A stretch of DNA of 64,000 nt from Paenibacillus sp. FJAT-26967 (GCF_001541095.1 NZ_LMXH01000001.1:1500048-1564047); one strand, 5' to 3'; numbered from the stretch's first letter, positions 52,992 to 62,616 are shown. Made by a program: numbers and translations. Notes: generated by a model not told the origin, from the letters alone.

Positions 52992-55007
52992 ATGAGCGAC
53001 AAACTTCACCACCCTATGCCGGACTGTCGGACTGAAAAGGGCAAAAGGCTTGAAGAATCAGGCCTCGACCCGTATGTTCTACATATCGCTAAGCAGGAAT
53101 GTGAGCTTTCTTTAAGGAATGAACTCTACAATCTCTTCTATAATTGGATAGGTCATTCGACTTGGTCTCTTCGTTCTTTGATTGGTTCCTTAGAACTAGT
53201 CGATCATTCGGGCCAATCTATCACATATTTTTGTTCGGACGGATTTTTGCACCCGCTTCACCAGGATGAGTTGAACTGGATGGAGGATTCCGTGGGCAAG
53301 TCCGCTTTCTCTGAATGCAAGCGTCAGCGGGTCATTGTTACCGTGAGCGGTGATGAACACGACTGCGCAGCGCTAAAGGATTATGTCACTTGCGCGGCTC
53401 CGCTGTACGATAGTACGGGTTCGTATATCGGTTCACTTGGCCTGGTTGTCAAGACCGGACAAGCCTGGGGTCTTCTGGAGACGCTGCTTGACTCCTGGAT
53501 ATTAGCGGTTCAGCAATTAAGTATGCGCAGTCAGACGGATGTGACTTCCCATAACCTTACGCGACAGGTTTATCGCAATGAGCGCGAGCTGCGCAAATGG
53601 GAGATTCTTTTTCAGACGACGAATAAGCTCCATTCTCAAATTGATGTAAACGCAGTCTTGTCGGTTGTAATCGACTGCATTCAAGAACTATACCCTTTCG
53701 TCAGTCTGGATCTGCTCCTCTCACAGGATTACCACAGCGGTTCCCTTCCGGTTAAGCTGCTTCGGTTTCAGCAGGAGGAAAATGACATATGCGCCAAAGC
53801 TTTCATGGAAGGGCGTGTGTTTGTCCAGGAGGAAACGCTTCCCGAGGGGATCAGACGCCGCGAAATCGCGGCTCCGTTATCAGGTAAGCAGGGGGTATAC
53901 GGTGTGCTGCACTTGACTTATTCCCGGGATACGTTTGATCCGGCGGAGATTTCTTTTATTACGCTTTTGGCTGATGCCGCGGGCAATGCGTTTGAGAACG
54001 CCAAATTGTACGAGCACTCCAATCTGCTGGTGGACGAGCTTCGCCTTATTAATGAGATGACCCAGAAATTGACGCAGAGCTTGAGCCTGCATGAGATTTT
54101 TGATTTTGCCTGCCGCGAGCTCACGGATATATTTAAAGCCGATTATTGTTCGATTATGCAGACGGATGAAGAAAGGCAGAGACTAATCGTCAAAGCCAGC
54201 AACTTTCCTCCGATGTACCATGAGCATTTGACGATGGGAACCGGTTTCACCGGCCTTGTATACGAGAGTAAAGAAGCGGTTATTGTCTCCGACTATCAGC
54301 AGAACGACTACAAGCCGTCCAAGTTGATGGAACTCTCCAATTCACGTTCCATGATGGCGGCTCCGGTGTTAGGCGGAGGTGAAGTGCTGGGAGTTATCCT
54401 CGTTGTTCATCGGGATCCCCATTATTTCTCCTATGATAATTTTAAGCTGTTGCAAGCTTTGTGCAGTCATATAGGACTGGCTATTACCAATGCGGCCCTT
54501 CATGCGGAACTGCAGCGGCTGGTCATTATGGATCAGCTGACGGGCCTGTATGCACGTCATTATTTGAATACGCAGGTTCAGGAAATGCAGAAAAAAGACT
54601 TCTGCGGTTCCCTGATCGTGGTTGATATTGATTATTTTAAGCAGGTTAACGACACGTATGGGCACCAGGTCGGTGACCGGATTCTCATGCAGGTTAGTGA
54701 TATTCTTGCGACGAGTATCCGTGAAACGGATATTGCGGCCCGCTGGGGCGGCGAAGAACTGGCGATCTATTTGCCGAGGGTCGGCAAGCAGCAGGCGCTG
54801 CGGGTGGCTGAGCGGATACGCGAGCGGGTTATGAATGAAACCAATCCCAGAGTGACCGTTTCCTGCGGAGTGTCCGACTGGTTCTGGGAGGATGACAAAA
54901 TTAGCGTAGAGTCTCTGTTTTATAAAGCGGATATGGCTTTGTACCAGGCCAAGCATGACGGACGAAATCAAATTGTTATGGACCAGAGCCGTTCCCTCAC
55001 CTCGTGA
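52992..55007 (+). CDS. GAF-GGDEF diguanylate cyclase
   Basis: Cytoplasmic signalling protein of 671 residues, start at the ATG 52992 (AAAGGAG six bases upstream; a GTG at 52974 is not supported). Layout: N-terminal GAF-like sensing region (about 20-190), a second GAF (about 215-345), a third GAF (about 370-505), then a GGDEF domain from about 515 with LDRL-like start MDQLTGLYARHYLN, IDYFKQVNDTYGHQVGD and an intact RWGGEEL active site near 585. Likely makes cyclic-di-GMP in response to small-molecule or redox signals. No EAL domain. It has its own terminator. Confidence 0.9.
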   Translation: MSDKLHHPMPDCRTEKGKRLEESGLDPYVLHIAKQECELSLRNELYNLFYNWIGHSTWSLRSLIGSLELVDHSGQSITYFCSDGFLHPLHQDELNWMEDSVGKSAFSECKRQRVIVTVSGDEHDCAALKDYVTCAAPLYDSTGSYIGSLGLVVKTGQAWGLLETLLDSWILAVQQLSMRSQTDVTSHNLTRQVYRNERELRKWEILFQTTNKLHSQIDVNAVLSVVIDCIQELYPFVSLDLLLSQDYHSGSLPVKLLRFQQEENDICAKAFMEGRVFVQEETLPEGIRRREIAAPLSGKQGVYGVLHLTYSRDTFDPAEISFITLLADAAGNAFENAKLYEHSNLLVDELRLINEMTQKLTQSLSLHEIFDFACRELTDIFKADYCSIMQTDEERQRLIVKASNFPPMYHEHLTMGTGFTGLVYESKEAVIVSDYQQNDYKPSKLMELSNSRSMMAAPVLGGGEVLGVILVVHRDPHYFSYDNFKLLQALCSHIGLAITNAALHAELQRLVIMDQLTGLYARHYLNTQVQEMQKKDFCGSLIVVDIDYFKQVNDTYGHQVGDRILMQVSDILATSIRETDIAARWGGEELAIYLPRVGKQQALRVAERIRERVMNETNPRVTVSCGVSDWFWEDDKISVESLFYKADMALYQAKHDGRNQIVMDQSRSLTS

Positions 55008-55022
55008 TGGAACGGTTTTTTC
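54989..55022 (+). terminator. Intrinsic terminator overlapping the cyclase gene end
   Basis: CCGTTCC/GGAACGG stem and seven T; left arm lies within the last codons. Confidence 0.8.
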
Positions 55023-55111
55023 TTGTTAAATTGGGGGTGGAAGGCGGGAAGCACGCACATTTCACATCCTCCTAGAAAGTGTTACAATAAAAAGGTGAGG
55101 AGGCTGGAACG

Positions 55112-55840
55112 TTGAAAGGGATTAAACTTATGCGCAGTAAACGACTCATTTACGTTTTGACTCTTCTCTTAATTCTAATTGCGATCGTCTATTTCTTTTT
55201 CTACAAAAAAGATGTCTGGAACATCGGAAGTATTCGCATGCAGCAGCTCGCACCCTGGCTTGAGTCCCTCGGTCTGTTCGGGAAAACGATTGGCGTTTTT
55301 CTTGTTTTTCTGCAAACGCTTTTTCCCTTCGTTCCATTTGTGCTTGTTGCAGGTGCAAACGTGGCGCTTTTCGGGATGAAATGGGGCTTTGTTGTCAACT
55401 ATGTCATGTCTGTTGTCGCCAGTCTAGTCGGGTTCATTGCCGCCCGGTATTTTGTGCATGCTTGGGTAGAGAAGAAATTAAGCTCCAAACCAACCATTCA
55501 GCAGTTTAACCGCAAGTTAGAGACCCAGGGGTTTTTATATATTCTGCTCGGAAGGCTGATTCCCGTAATCCCTTCTTCGGCTATTAATTACGGGGCCGGG
55601 GTGACTCGTATTACGCTGCGCCATTTCATTCTAGGCACTGTGATTGGGAAACTGCCGATTATTTATCTGGAGTCATTAATTGCGCATGATTTATTCCATT
55701 TTCAAGATTATAAAGGAAGATTGATGATTCTGGTTGCGATTTTTGCACTGCTGATTCTACTGGGCAGCTTGTTCAAAAAACGTCTGGATTCACGCAAGCA
55801 TACGAAAAAGGTGCCGCCGCGCTCACGCCAATCCGGTTAA
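55112..55840 (+). CDS. TVP38/TMEM64-family membrane protein
   Basis: Integral membrane protein of 242 residues in the DedA/VTT superfamily (lipid scramblase-like transport). TTG start with AGGAGG eight bases upstream; an ATG at 55130 is an alternative. About six hydrophobic helices; conserved block FLYILLGRLIPVIPSSAINY near 150 and the GTVIGKLP turn mark the family. The C-terminus is strongly basic. It lies just before the M29 aminopeptidase gene. Confidence 0.9.
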   Translation: MKGIKLMRSKRLIYVLTLLLILIAIVYFFFYKKDVWNIGSIRMQQLAPWLESLGLFGKTIGVFLVFLQTLFPFVPFVLVAGANVALFGMKWGFVVNYVMSVVASLVGFIAARYFVHAWVEKKLSSKPTIQQFNRKLETQGFLYILLGRLIPVIPSSAINYGAGVTRITLRHFILGTVIGKLPIIYLESLIAHDLFHFQDYKGRLMILVAIFALLILLGSLFKKRLDSRKHTKKVPPRSRQSG

Positions 55841-55867
55841 CTGATTACATAAGGAGGAATTTAAAAG

Positions 55868-56983
55868 ATGAGAGATCCAAGAATTCAAGAACTGGCAGCC
55901 AATCTGGTCCAATATTCCGTAAACGTTCAACCTGGCGAGAATATCCTAATTGAAATGTACGGGACTGAAAAAGAGCTTGTCCGCAGTCTGGTCGAAGAGG
56001 TTTATGCACGGGGAGGCAAGCCCTACGTTAAGCTTATTGACCGGCGTGTGATGGGAACCATTCTGAAATCAGCCACTGAAGAACAAATAAAGGAATGGGC
56101 AGAAGAAGATTTGGCTCAGATGAAAAGAATGGACGGTTACATTGCCGTCAGAGCCGGAGAGAATGTCAATGAGTGGGCGGATGTTCCGGAGCAGCAAATG
56201 AAGCTGTATAATTTGCACTATCTGAAACCCGTTCATTTGGAGCAGCGCATCAAGCATACGCGCTGGGTTGTTCTCCGGTATCCGAATGCTTCGATGGCAC
56301 AGCTTGCCGAAATGAGTACGGATGCATTTGAAGATTTTTACTTCGATGTCTGCAATCTGGATTACGGCAAGATGGATGAGGCTATGGACCCGCTTAAAGC
56401 CCTTATGGAGCGTACGGATAAGGTACGTCTGGTGTCTCCCGGAACCGATCTTACTTTCTCGATCAAAGGGATTCCGGCTATTAAATGTTCGGGCCAGAAC
56501 AATATTCCGGATGGGGAGTGTTTTACAGCTCCGGTTCGCGATTCTGTCAACGGTACAATCACGTTCAACACTCCTTCTGTTCAGTCCGGGGTAACATTTG
56601 ATCAAATTTCATTCCGCTTTGAGGACGGTAAAATTATTGAAGCGACAAGCAGCGATACGAAGCGGATAAATGAAATTCTGGATATGGACGAAGGCGCGCG
56701 GTATGTAGGGGAGTTTAGTCTCGGTTTTAACCCCTATATCAAGTATCCGATGAAGGATACGCTATTTGACGAGAAAATCGACGGCAGCCTGCATTTCACT
56801 CCGGGTCAGGCTTATGAGGAGGCGGATAACGGCAACCGCTCCTCGCTTCATTGGGATCTCGTATTGATTCAGCGGCCTGAATACGGCGGCGGCGAAGTAT
56901 GGTTTGACGATGTATTAATTCGGAAAGACGGCCGTTTCGTTATCGAGGAACTTGATCAGCTTAATCCTGAAAATCTCAAATAA
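55868..56983 (+). CDS. M29-family metallo-aminopeptidase
   Basis: Cytosolic aminopeptidase of 371 residues like AmpS/aminopeptidase T, removing N-terminal residues from peptides with two metal ions. The metal-site region includes IKCSGQNNIPDGECFTAPV near 205-223, EFSLGFNP near 280, and GSLHFTPGQAYEEADNGNRS near 310-329 and SLHWDLVLI. AAGGAGG lies upstream. It may share a transcript with the TVP38 gene, 27 bases upstream. Confidence 0.93.
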   Translation: MRDPRIQELAANLVQYSVNVQPGENILIEMYGTEKELVRSLVEEVYARGGKPYVKLIDRRVMGTILKSATEEQIKEWAEEDLAQMKRMDGYIAVRAGENVNEWADVPEQQMKLYNLHYLKPVHLEQRIKHTRWVVLRYPNASMAQLAEMSTDAFEDFYFDVCNLDYGKMDEAMDPLKALMERTDKVRLVSPGTDLTFSIKGIPAIKCSGQNNIPDGECFTAPVRDSVNGTITFNTPSVQSGVTFDQISFRFEDGKIIEATSSDTKRINEILDMDEGARYVGEFSLGFNPYIKYPMKDTLFDEKIDGSLHFTPGQAYEEADNGNRSSLHWDLVLIQRPEYGGGEVWFDDVLIRKDGRFVIEELDQLNPENLK

Positions 56984-57091
56984 CGCTATAACGGGCCTTG
57001 ATTTTGGAAAAAGTTGTTGCGTGGAGTGGTGCCGCAAGGTATCATGAAAGAGTAAAGGACACGTCTGTGAACCGTATAGGAGGAATGCCTC

Positions 57092-57334
57092 ATGCCAAGT
57101 GCCAATAATACTGCAATTGTAGAAATCTCCCAAACTGCGAACCAGTTCCGCTCTTCCATCGTACTTCAGTATGATAACAAGTATATTGATGTTAAGAGTA
57201 TCCTGGGCCTGTTTACTACGCTGCTCAGCTCGGGCCAGTATGAACTTCATGTTCATGGACCGGATGAAGCTGAAGCGAAGAAAGCCATGGCAGAAGTTTT
57301 TGCCAAGCATCAATTAGAAATTGCGATTGTATAA
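57092..57334 (+). CDS. HPr/Crh-like protein lacking the His15 region
   Basis: 80-residue protein matching HPr family from about HPr residue 20 onward: AIVEISQTANQFRSSIVL, then KYIDVKSILGL with the serine at the Ser46 position, then the GPDEAEAKKAMAEVF tail helix. The usual N-terminal G-[IL]-H-A-R-P loop with phospho-His15 is absent, and the ATG is fixed by AGGAGGA seven bases upstream, so nothing was missed. It cannot pass phosphate from EI to EII in the normal way, but HPr kinase might still phosphorylate the serine, making it a possible regulator like Crh. Its own transcript ends at a terminator. Confidence 0.78.
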   Translation: MPSANNTAIVEISQTANQFRSSIVLQYDNKYIDVKSILGLFTTLLSSGQYELHVHGPDEAEAKKAMAEVFAKHQLEIAIV

Positions 57335-57356
57335 AGATTAATAATAATGAACCGGA

Positions 57357-57381
57357 AGCGTCCCTGATAGGGGCGCTTTTT
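57357..57381 (+). terminator. Intrinsic terminator
   Basis: AGCGTCCC/GGGGCGCT stem (one G-T pair) with T5. Confidence 0.8.
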
Positions 57382-57486
57382 CAATAGGATCGCAGGGAGA
57401 AGTCACACGGGGCCTCTCTTGTAACTTGGCTTGTTTTCGTCTATATTAGACTTAAGGCGTAGGAATATGTACAGGGGGGAAAAGGT

Positions 57487-57771
57487 ATGTCTTCATCTGA
57501 TTTGCTGGTGAGCTTGAACCAGAAGGCACTTAATCTTCTTGAAGAAGATGCATATAAAATCGAGAAGCTGATTGAAATTCAAATGGAGAACCTGACAACC
57601 CGTCAGTGCCCTTTGTACGAGGAAGTGCTCGATACACAGATGTACGGCTATTCACGTGAGATAGACTTTGCGATTCGTGCAGGGCTGATTCCAGCTAGTG
57701 TAGGCAAAGAACTTTTGCATAAGCTGGAGCAGAACTTGGCTAAACTGTATGAAGCTTTAAATAAAAAGTAA
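57487..57771 (+). CDS. ylaN: YlaN-family (DUF1507) iron-homeostasis protein
   Basis: 94-residue helical protein matching YlaN throughout: NLTTRQCPLYEEVLDTQMYG and SREIDFAIRAGLI are near-invariant in the family. Recent work in Bacillus and Staphylococcus links YlaN to ferrous iron and the Fur regulator; the older annotation was only essential under some conditions. GGGGGGAAAAGG site upstream, terminator right after the stop. Confidence 0.94.
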   Translation: MSSSDLLVSLNQKALNLLEEDAYKIEKLIEIQMENLTTRQCPLYEEVLDTQMYGYSREIDFAIRAGLIPASVGKELLHKLEQNLAKLYEALNKK

Positions 57772-57798
57772 CCCACTTTTCAGCGGGTTACTTTTTTT
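57766..57798 (+). terminator. Intrinsic terminator of ylaN
   Basis: AAGTAACCC/GGGTTACTT stem and T7, between convergent genes. Confidence 0.88.
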
Positions 57799-57803
57799 GT
57801 GCA

Positions 57804-58847
57804 TTAAACGAGGAAGAAAACGACGCCTAGTATGACGTATACAGCAAGAAGAAGAACTCCCTCGTACCAGTTGGAAGAACCATCCTGTGAGATCGATTTG
57901 GAGATTAGAACAGCAACCCCAATCGCTACGATCTCGTAAGTGGTGAAGACAATATCCATGGTTTGCCCCATAAAGAAGCTGGCGAATACGAGCACTGGCG
58001 CTACGAATAAGGCAATCTGCAAGGAGCTGCCGACAGCAATCTCAACGGCTGCGCCCATCTTGTTCTTCATCGCCATCATGACGGCCGCGCTGTGTTCTGC
58101 CGCATTACCGATTATGGCGATCAGGAAGGCGCCGACAAACAATTCGGAAAGACCGAATTTGGCTGTGAACTCATCGAGCGTTCCAACGAGCCATTCACTT
58201 GTAAAACCGACCATAACGGTGGCCAGAATGAGAAAGAGAATGGAAGTCTTTTTGGACCATGCGGGCTCGCTGTGCTCGACGACTTGATCCGAGAGTTCCT
58301 TTTTATGTGTGACCATGGAGAAGATGAGCCATAAAATGTAGGCGCAAATCAATATGCCGGCAACGACCAAGCTCATTTCGGTTGTTTCTTTGATTGTTAA
58401 GCTCTGGGCAAAAACAGCCGGAATGAACAAAGCGATAACGGCAAGGGACATGAGTGAGGCGTTATGTGAAGCGAGCTTGATATTAAAGTTCTGTTCTTTA
58501 AACTTCAAACCGCCTGCCAGAGCGCTTATGCCCATTACAAGCAGGAGATTACCGATAATAGCACCGGTTAAGCTTGCCTTCACCACATCGAATAATCCGT
58601 CTTTAACGAGAAAAAAGGCAATGATTAGTTCCGCCGCATTACCGAAAGTGGCGTTAAGGAAACCGCCCATGCGATCACCCGCATAGTGAGCGACACTCTC
58701 CGTTGCTTTGCCCAGAAAGCCCGCAACGAAGAGGATCGCAATACATGAAATAGTAAATTGGATCGTATTGCCCAGATGCATATAGTGTGCAACTGCACTT
58801 AATGCAAATGACACGATCAAACCAATGTTAAATAGATTTTTCTTCAA
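57804..58847 (-). CDS. cax: Calcium/proton antiporter, CAX type
   Basis: CaCA-superfamily exchanger of 347 residues exporting Ca2+ for H+. About 11 membrane helices, and both signature repeats are visible: NATFGNAAELIIAFFLVKDG near 65 and IIGNAAEHSAAVMMAMKNKM near 240. The TTG at 58847 is chosen because GGAGGG lies seven bases upstream; the ATG at 58865 has no site. Similar to Bacillus YfkE/ChaA. Convergent with ylaN. Confidence 0.91.
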   Translation of the reverse strand: MKKNLFNIGLIVSFALSAVAHYMHLGNTIQFTISCIAILFVAGFLGKATESVAHYAGDRMGGFLNATFGNAAELIIAFFLVKDGLFDVVKASLTGAIIGNLLLVMGISALAGGLKFKEQNFNIKLASHNASLMSLAVIALFIPAVFAQSLTIKETTEMSLVVAGILICAYILWLIFSMVTHKKELSDQVVEHSEPAWSKKTSILFLILATVMVGFTSEWLVGTLDEFTAKFGLSELFVGAFLIAIIGNAAEHSAAVMMAMKNKMGAAVEIAVGSSLQIALFVAPVLVFASFFMGQTMDIVFTTYEIVAIGVAVLISKSISQDGSSNWYEGVLLLAVYVILGVVFFLV

Positions 58848-59055
58848 CCTTAATCCCTCCGCCATGTATCTTTGATTACTGCTGTTTCGTACGGTTATGT
58901 AAGATAGCCTCTAATAATATACCCACAACTTAACAGATTGTAAAACCTCCTTATTAAAAAGAGTTTATGTTCGCTGGAACCAAATACAACCTTGGTTGCT
59001 TTCTCATTTGGCAAGACTTACAATAAGAGTAATGATAGATGAAAGGGTGGTTCGG

Positions 59056-59442
59056 ATGGCTGAAGATATTCAAACGGGTAATATTCGCATTTCAGACGAT
59101 GTAGTGGCTACAATTGCCGGCCTGGCGGCTGTAGAAACGCCGGGGATCGCAGCGATGTCAGGCGGGATTTCAGAAGGATTTGCCAAGCGCCTCAGCGGTA
59201 AAAATGTACAGCGTGGCGTTTCTGTTGAGGTAGGACAAGTAGAAGCAGCGGTTGATTTGCGTGTGATTGTCCTTTATGGCAGCCGAATCCAGGACGTATG
59301 CAGAGAGCTTCAACTAAATGTACAAGAAGCCGTGGAGAATATGACGGGACTTCGGATTGTGGAAGTGAATGTCAAGGTTGAAGGTGTCTCCTTCAAGGAA
59401 GATGAGATCGCCGCCCTTGACGATCCGCAGCGTGTGAAGTAA
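59056..59442 (+). CDS. Asp23/Gls24-family protein
   Basis: 128-residue protein of the alkaline-shock family, starting MAEDIQTGNIRISDDVVATI with AAAGGGTGG upstream; the frame continues 20 codons further but without support. Conserved IAGLAAVETPGIAAMSGG and the C-terminal VNVKVEGVSF are typical. Members such as Asp23, YloU and YqhY act at the membrane or in envelope and fatty-acid homeostasis; context here does not show which. Followed by a strong terminator. Confidence 0.9.
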   Translation: MAEDIQTGNIRISDDVVATIAGLAAVETPGIAAMSGGISEGFAKRLSGKNVQRGVSVEVGQVEAAVDLRVIVLYGSRIQDVCRELQLNVQEAVENMTGLRIVEVNVKVEGVSFKEDEIAALDDPQRVK

Positions 59443-59473
59443 ATCTCCGGCTCATCGCAGGTACATAACCAAG

Positions 59474-59506
59474 CAAAGAGGATGCTCTGAGAGCATCCTC
59501 TTTGTT
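59474..59506 (+). terminator. Strong terminator hairpin
   Basis: Fourteen-base perfect stem CAAAGAGGATGCTC/GAGCATCCTCTTTG with a three-base loop. Confidence 0.85.
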
Positions 59507-59567
59507 GTGTTTGTCCTCTGAATGGCGTCAGCTCGAATGAGGGAGCAGGCAGTATAGAAGGTCCGAC

Positions 59568-60752
59568 CTACCGGTATACACGGGTCGTTTGGGTAACCTT
59601 CTCCACTTTCTCTTTCTTCTCAAGCCGATTCTGCTCGCGTGAGAGACTGAGTACAATCCCCATGCCGATCAAAGTGGCCATAATCGAGGAGCCACCGTAA
59701 GAAATCAGCGGGAGGGTGACACCGGTCATTGGAATGGCGCCGATGACGCCTCCAATATTGATGATTGCCTGGAACCCGATCATTCCCATGATGCCTACTC
59801 CTGTCAGCATGCCGAATGTATCTGGGCAGCGGACGGCAATAATCAGCCCCCGCCAGATAAATACGATATAGATGAGCAGAAAGAGGCAGCTTCCGATTAA
59901 ACCGAACTCTTCGGCAATAATAGCAAAGATAAAATCGTTATACGGCTCAGGTATATACATCTTCTGGATACTTTGTCCGAACCCTGTTCCCATAATACCA
60001 CCGTGTCCGAGCGCATATAAAGCGTGCATGATCTGGTAGCCCTCACCGAGCATATCATCTCGGGGATTCAGGAAAGTGTTAATCCTCGCCATTCGAATAC
60101 TGAAGAATGAAGAAGCACTCTGGGGATCGAATACGAAATAGAGTCCCATGAAGATCGTGATGACAGCTGCACCTAATCCGCCTAGAATGAGGAGGTGCTT
60201 GAGCCGGGCGCCTCCAACGAATATGACGGTAAAGGCGGTTAGGATAAAGATCGCGGCTGTACCGACATCGGGCTGGACCACAATTAGAGCACTAACGAAA
60301 CCGGTAACGATAATAGCGGGCAGCAAGCCGGATTTAAGCTTTTTAATTTTTTCTCCCTTTTTACCGATCAACAAAGCCAGATACATGATAATGCCGATCT
60401 TGGCAAATTCGGAAGGCTGCATGCTCAAGGGGCCGATCTTTAACCGGCTTCGTGCACCTTTATCTTCGGGAGCGATCATAAGAACGACAACCAGCAGAAT
60501 AAGTATGATTATAAAAGCCGGAATCACTAATTTTTTAAGTTTGGTATATCTAATATTCATCGTAAACAGTAAACAAAAGGTACCTATCAGGACGGAAATA
60601 ATTTGGTTGGAAGTCAATAACCAAGAATTATTCCACCTTGTAGCTGCATATACCGAGCTTGAACTGAATACCATCACAACGCCGAAACAGACCAAAGCAA
60701 AGGTCAGGAAAAGAAGCAGAAAATCAGGTGTTCCTCTGCGCGGGGCATTCAC
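59568..60752 (-). CDS. ftsW: FtsW/SpoVE-type SEDS peptidoglycan polymerase
   Basis: Membrane glycosyltransferase of the SEDS family, 394 residues, ten membrane helices. Characteristic PRRGTPDFLLLFLTFAL start, MQPSEFAKIG loop near 113, VVQPDVGTA near 160, ALGHGGIMGTGFGQS near 248 and GVTLPLISYGGSS near 344. Works with a class B PBP to build septal wall; SpoVE and RodA are near relatives, so the FtsW label is by overall likeness. Overlaps no other gene; YugN gene ends 11 bases upstream. Confidence 0.9.
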   Translation of the reverse strand: MNAPRRGTPDFLLLFLTFALVCFGVVMVFSSSSVYAATRWNNSWLLTSNQIISVLIGTFCLLFTMNIRYTKLKKLVIPAFIIILILLVVVLMIAPEDKGARSRLKIGPLSMQPSEFAKIGIIMYLALLIGKKGEKIKKLKSGLLPAIIVTGFVSALIVVQPDVGTAAIFILTAFTVIFVGGARLKHLLILGGLGAAVITIFMGLYFVFDPQSASSFFSIRMARINTFLNPRDDMLGEGYQIMHALYALGHGGIMGTGFGQSIQKMYIPEPYNDFIFAIIAEEFGLIGSCLFLLIYIVFIWRGLIIAVRCPDTFGMLTGVGIMGMIGFQAIINIGGVIGAIPMTGVTLPLISYGGSSIMATLIGMGIVLSLSREQNRLEKKEKVEKVTQTTRVYR

Positions 60753-60762
60753 TGGATGTCCC

Positions 60763-61110
60763 CTATTGGGCCAGCAGTTGATGAAGTTGGGTCAGCTTCT
60801 GCTTTGCTTTGTTCAGGATATGATCCGGAATCGGAGACTCGTAATCTAATCCGTGAGGGAAGGTCGCTTTGCCTATGTATGCTTCTTCAATATACAGAAT
60901 GGCATAAGGGGATTCTAACTTACCGGATTCCGCGCGGGTGTTTACACGCAGGAAGTATTCTGCATTGGTTGTTTGGTCTTCGAGTTTCAAATCATAAGTA
61001 GCTCGTGTATACTCCCACTGCCAACGAACGAAACCAAGTTTCGTAGTTACATCATCGAGGTGGGCAAGGTCGCTTTTCAGGCCTTTAAAGCCAGTTGTTT
61101 CAATAATCAC
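60763..61110 (-). CDS. YugN-family protein
   Basis: Conserved cytoplasmic protein of 115 residues, resembling YugN of Bacillus. The GTG at 61110 is preferred because GGAGG lies eight bases upstream; a TTG at 61125 overlaps that site. Begins MIIETTGFKGLKSDLAHLD and includes GFVRWQWEYTRATYDLKLED. Function unknown for the family. It lies just upstream of ftsW in the same direction and may share its transcript. Confidence 0.85.
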   Translation of the reverse strand: MIIETTGFKGLKSDLAHLDDVTTKLGFVRWQWEYTRATYDLKLEDQTTNAEYFLRVNTRAESGKLESPYAILYIEEAYIGKATFPHGLDYESPIPDHILNKAKQKLTQLHQLLAQ

Positions 61111-61288
61111 ATCAGACGCCTCCAATATCTATACATTCTTTAACCATGATAGTATGTTTCCCAAAGTCTTGCAAGTAAACGCAGCCCTGCCGTGTTGTAA
61201 TTTTTCATCTGTAATTAGCGGTGAAAGACACCGGGGGATTTGGTACAATGGTAGGAAGAACCAATAATACCTTGGAGCGGGTGATACC

Positions 61289-62473
61289 TTGATTACACTG
61301 GACAACGAGTTGGAGGCAATGTACGAAACAATGGTGTCATGGAGAAGGCACCTGCACCGGCATCCCGAGCTTTCCTATAAAGAAGTAAACACGGCTGCAT
61401 TCGTAGCCGAGAAACTGAGGGACTGGGGCCTAGATGTGAAGACAAACATGGGCGGCCACGGACTTATTGCAGATCTCCAGGGCCACAAGGACGGTCCCAC
61501 GGTTGCGCTCCGTGCGGATATGGACGCACTGCCCATTCAGGATGAGAAAACCTGTGAATACGCATCGACCGTCCCGGGCGTCATGCACGCCTGCGGTCAC
61601 GATGCCCATACCTCGACACTTCTGGCTGCAGCCAAAATACTAAGTGAGCGCCGCGATCTGATTCAAGGCCGCATCCGGTTTATTTTCCAGCACGCTGAAG
61701 AGGTAACCCCGGGGGGAGCTGCCTCGATGATTGAGGCGGGTGCGCTGGATGGTGTCGACTTCATATATGGGGTTCACTTGTGGACACCATTGGAACTGGG
61801 CGTGGTAGGTTCCACACCGGGGGCCATGATGGCGGCGGCAGACGAATTTGATTTTGCTATCCGCGGCAGAGGCGGCCATGGCGGACTGCCGCATCAGGCG
61901 ATTGACAGCGTTGTAATCGGCTCTCATGTTGTTGTGAACCTTCAAACGATCGTCAGCCGGACCGTGAGCCCGATTCAGTCTTGTGTGGTTACAATCGGTT
62001 CTCTGCACGGCGGCTCGAACTTTAATGTTATTGCCGAATCGTGCGAAATGAAGGGGACTACGAGAACCTTCGATGCCGAGCTGAGAATGGAAGTGAAGAG
62101 CAGAGTCGAAGAAATAGTAGAATCGACCTGCCGCATGTACGGGGCTGGGGCCGAGATAGATTACCGGCTCGGATACCCGCCGCTTGTGAACGATGCGGCA
62201 GAATTCCAGCGTTTTGTACAAGTAGCATCCGAACTGCTGCCTGCCGAGAACGTGCGGACATTAGAGCCGGTTATGGCGGCTGAAGATTTCGCGTATTACC
62301 TGGAGCGGATTCCCGGCTGCTTTATATTCGTAGGGGCAGGCAACCCTGAGATCGGAGCGTCGTATCCGCATCACCATCCGAGATTCGATCTGGATGAGCG
62401 GGCTATGCTGACCGCCGGTAAGCTGCTGATTCGGATGGCTCTTAGCACCAAGGAATCACAGCCGGTCGTTTAA
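61289..62473 (+). CDS. M20-family amidohydrolase
   Basis: Zinc/manganese-dependent amidohydrolase of the N-acyl-amino-acid/hippurate hydrolase group, 394 residues, TTG start with GGAGCGGGTG upstream. Metal site: MHACGHDAHTSTLL near 96-109, HAEEVTPGGA with Glu near 135, and the late HHHPRFDLDE near 357. The insertion domain (about 190-310) holds RGRGGHGGLPHQAID, the usual dimerisation/catalytic His. Substrate not defined: acyl-amino acids, hippurate or indole-3-acetyl-amino acids are typical. Confidence 0.93.
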   Translation: MITLDNELEAMYETMVSWRRHLHRHPELSYKEVNTAAFVAEKLRDWGLDVKTNMGGHGLIADLQGHKDGPTVALRADMDALPIQDEKTCEYASTVPGVMHACGHDAHTSTLLAAAKILSERRDLIQGRIRFIFQHAEEVTPGGAASMIEAGALDGVDFIYGVHLWTPLELGVVGSTPGAMMAAADEFDFAIRGRGGHGGLPHQAIDSVVIGSHVVVNLQTIVSRTVSPIQSCVVTIGSLHGGSNFNVIAESCEMKGTTRTFDAELRMEVKSRVEEIVESTCRMYGAGAEIDYRLGYPPLVNDAAEFQRFVQVASELLPAENVRTLEPVMAAEDFAYYLERIPGCFIFVGAGNPEIGASYPHHHPRFDLDERAMLTAGKLLIRMALSTKESQPVV

Positions 62474-62580
62474 CTGACGGATCGTTCGCTGCACTTTTTT
62501 TCGTTGAACAGTATGGAAGATAGTTATATAAGCCGCGAGAATATTGCGGCATACCGGGATACAGGCGGTATAAGAAACCA

Positions 62581-62616
62581 AAAGGGCATCCGTTTTTACA
62601 CGGATTGCCCTTTTTA
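62581..62616 (+). terminator. Intrinsic terminator
   Basis: AAAGGGCATCCGT paired with ACGGATTGCCCTTT (one bulge) and T5, between convergent genes. Confidence 0.75.
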
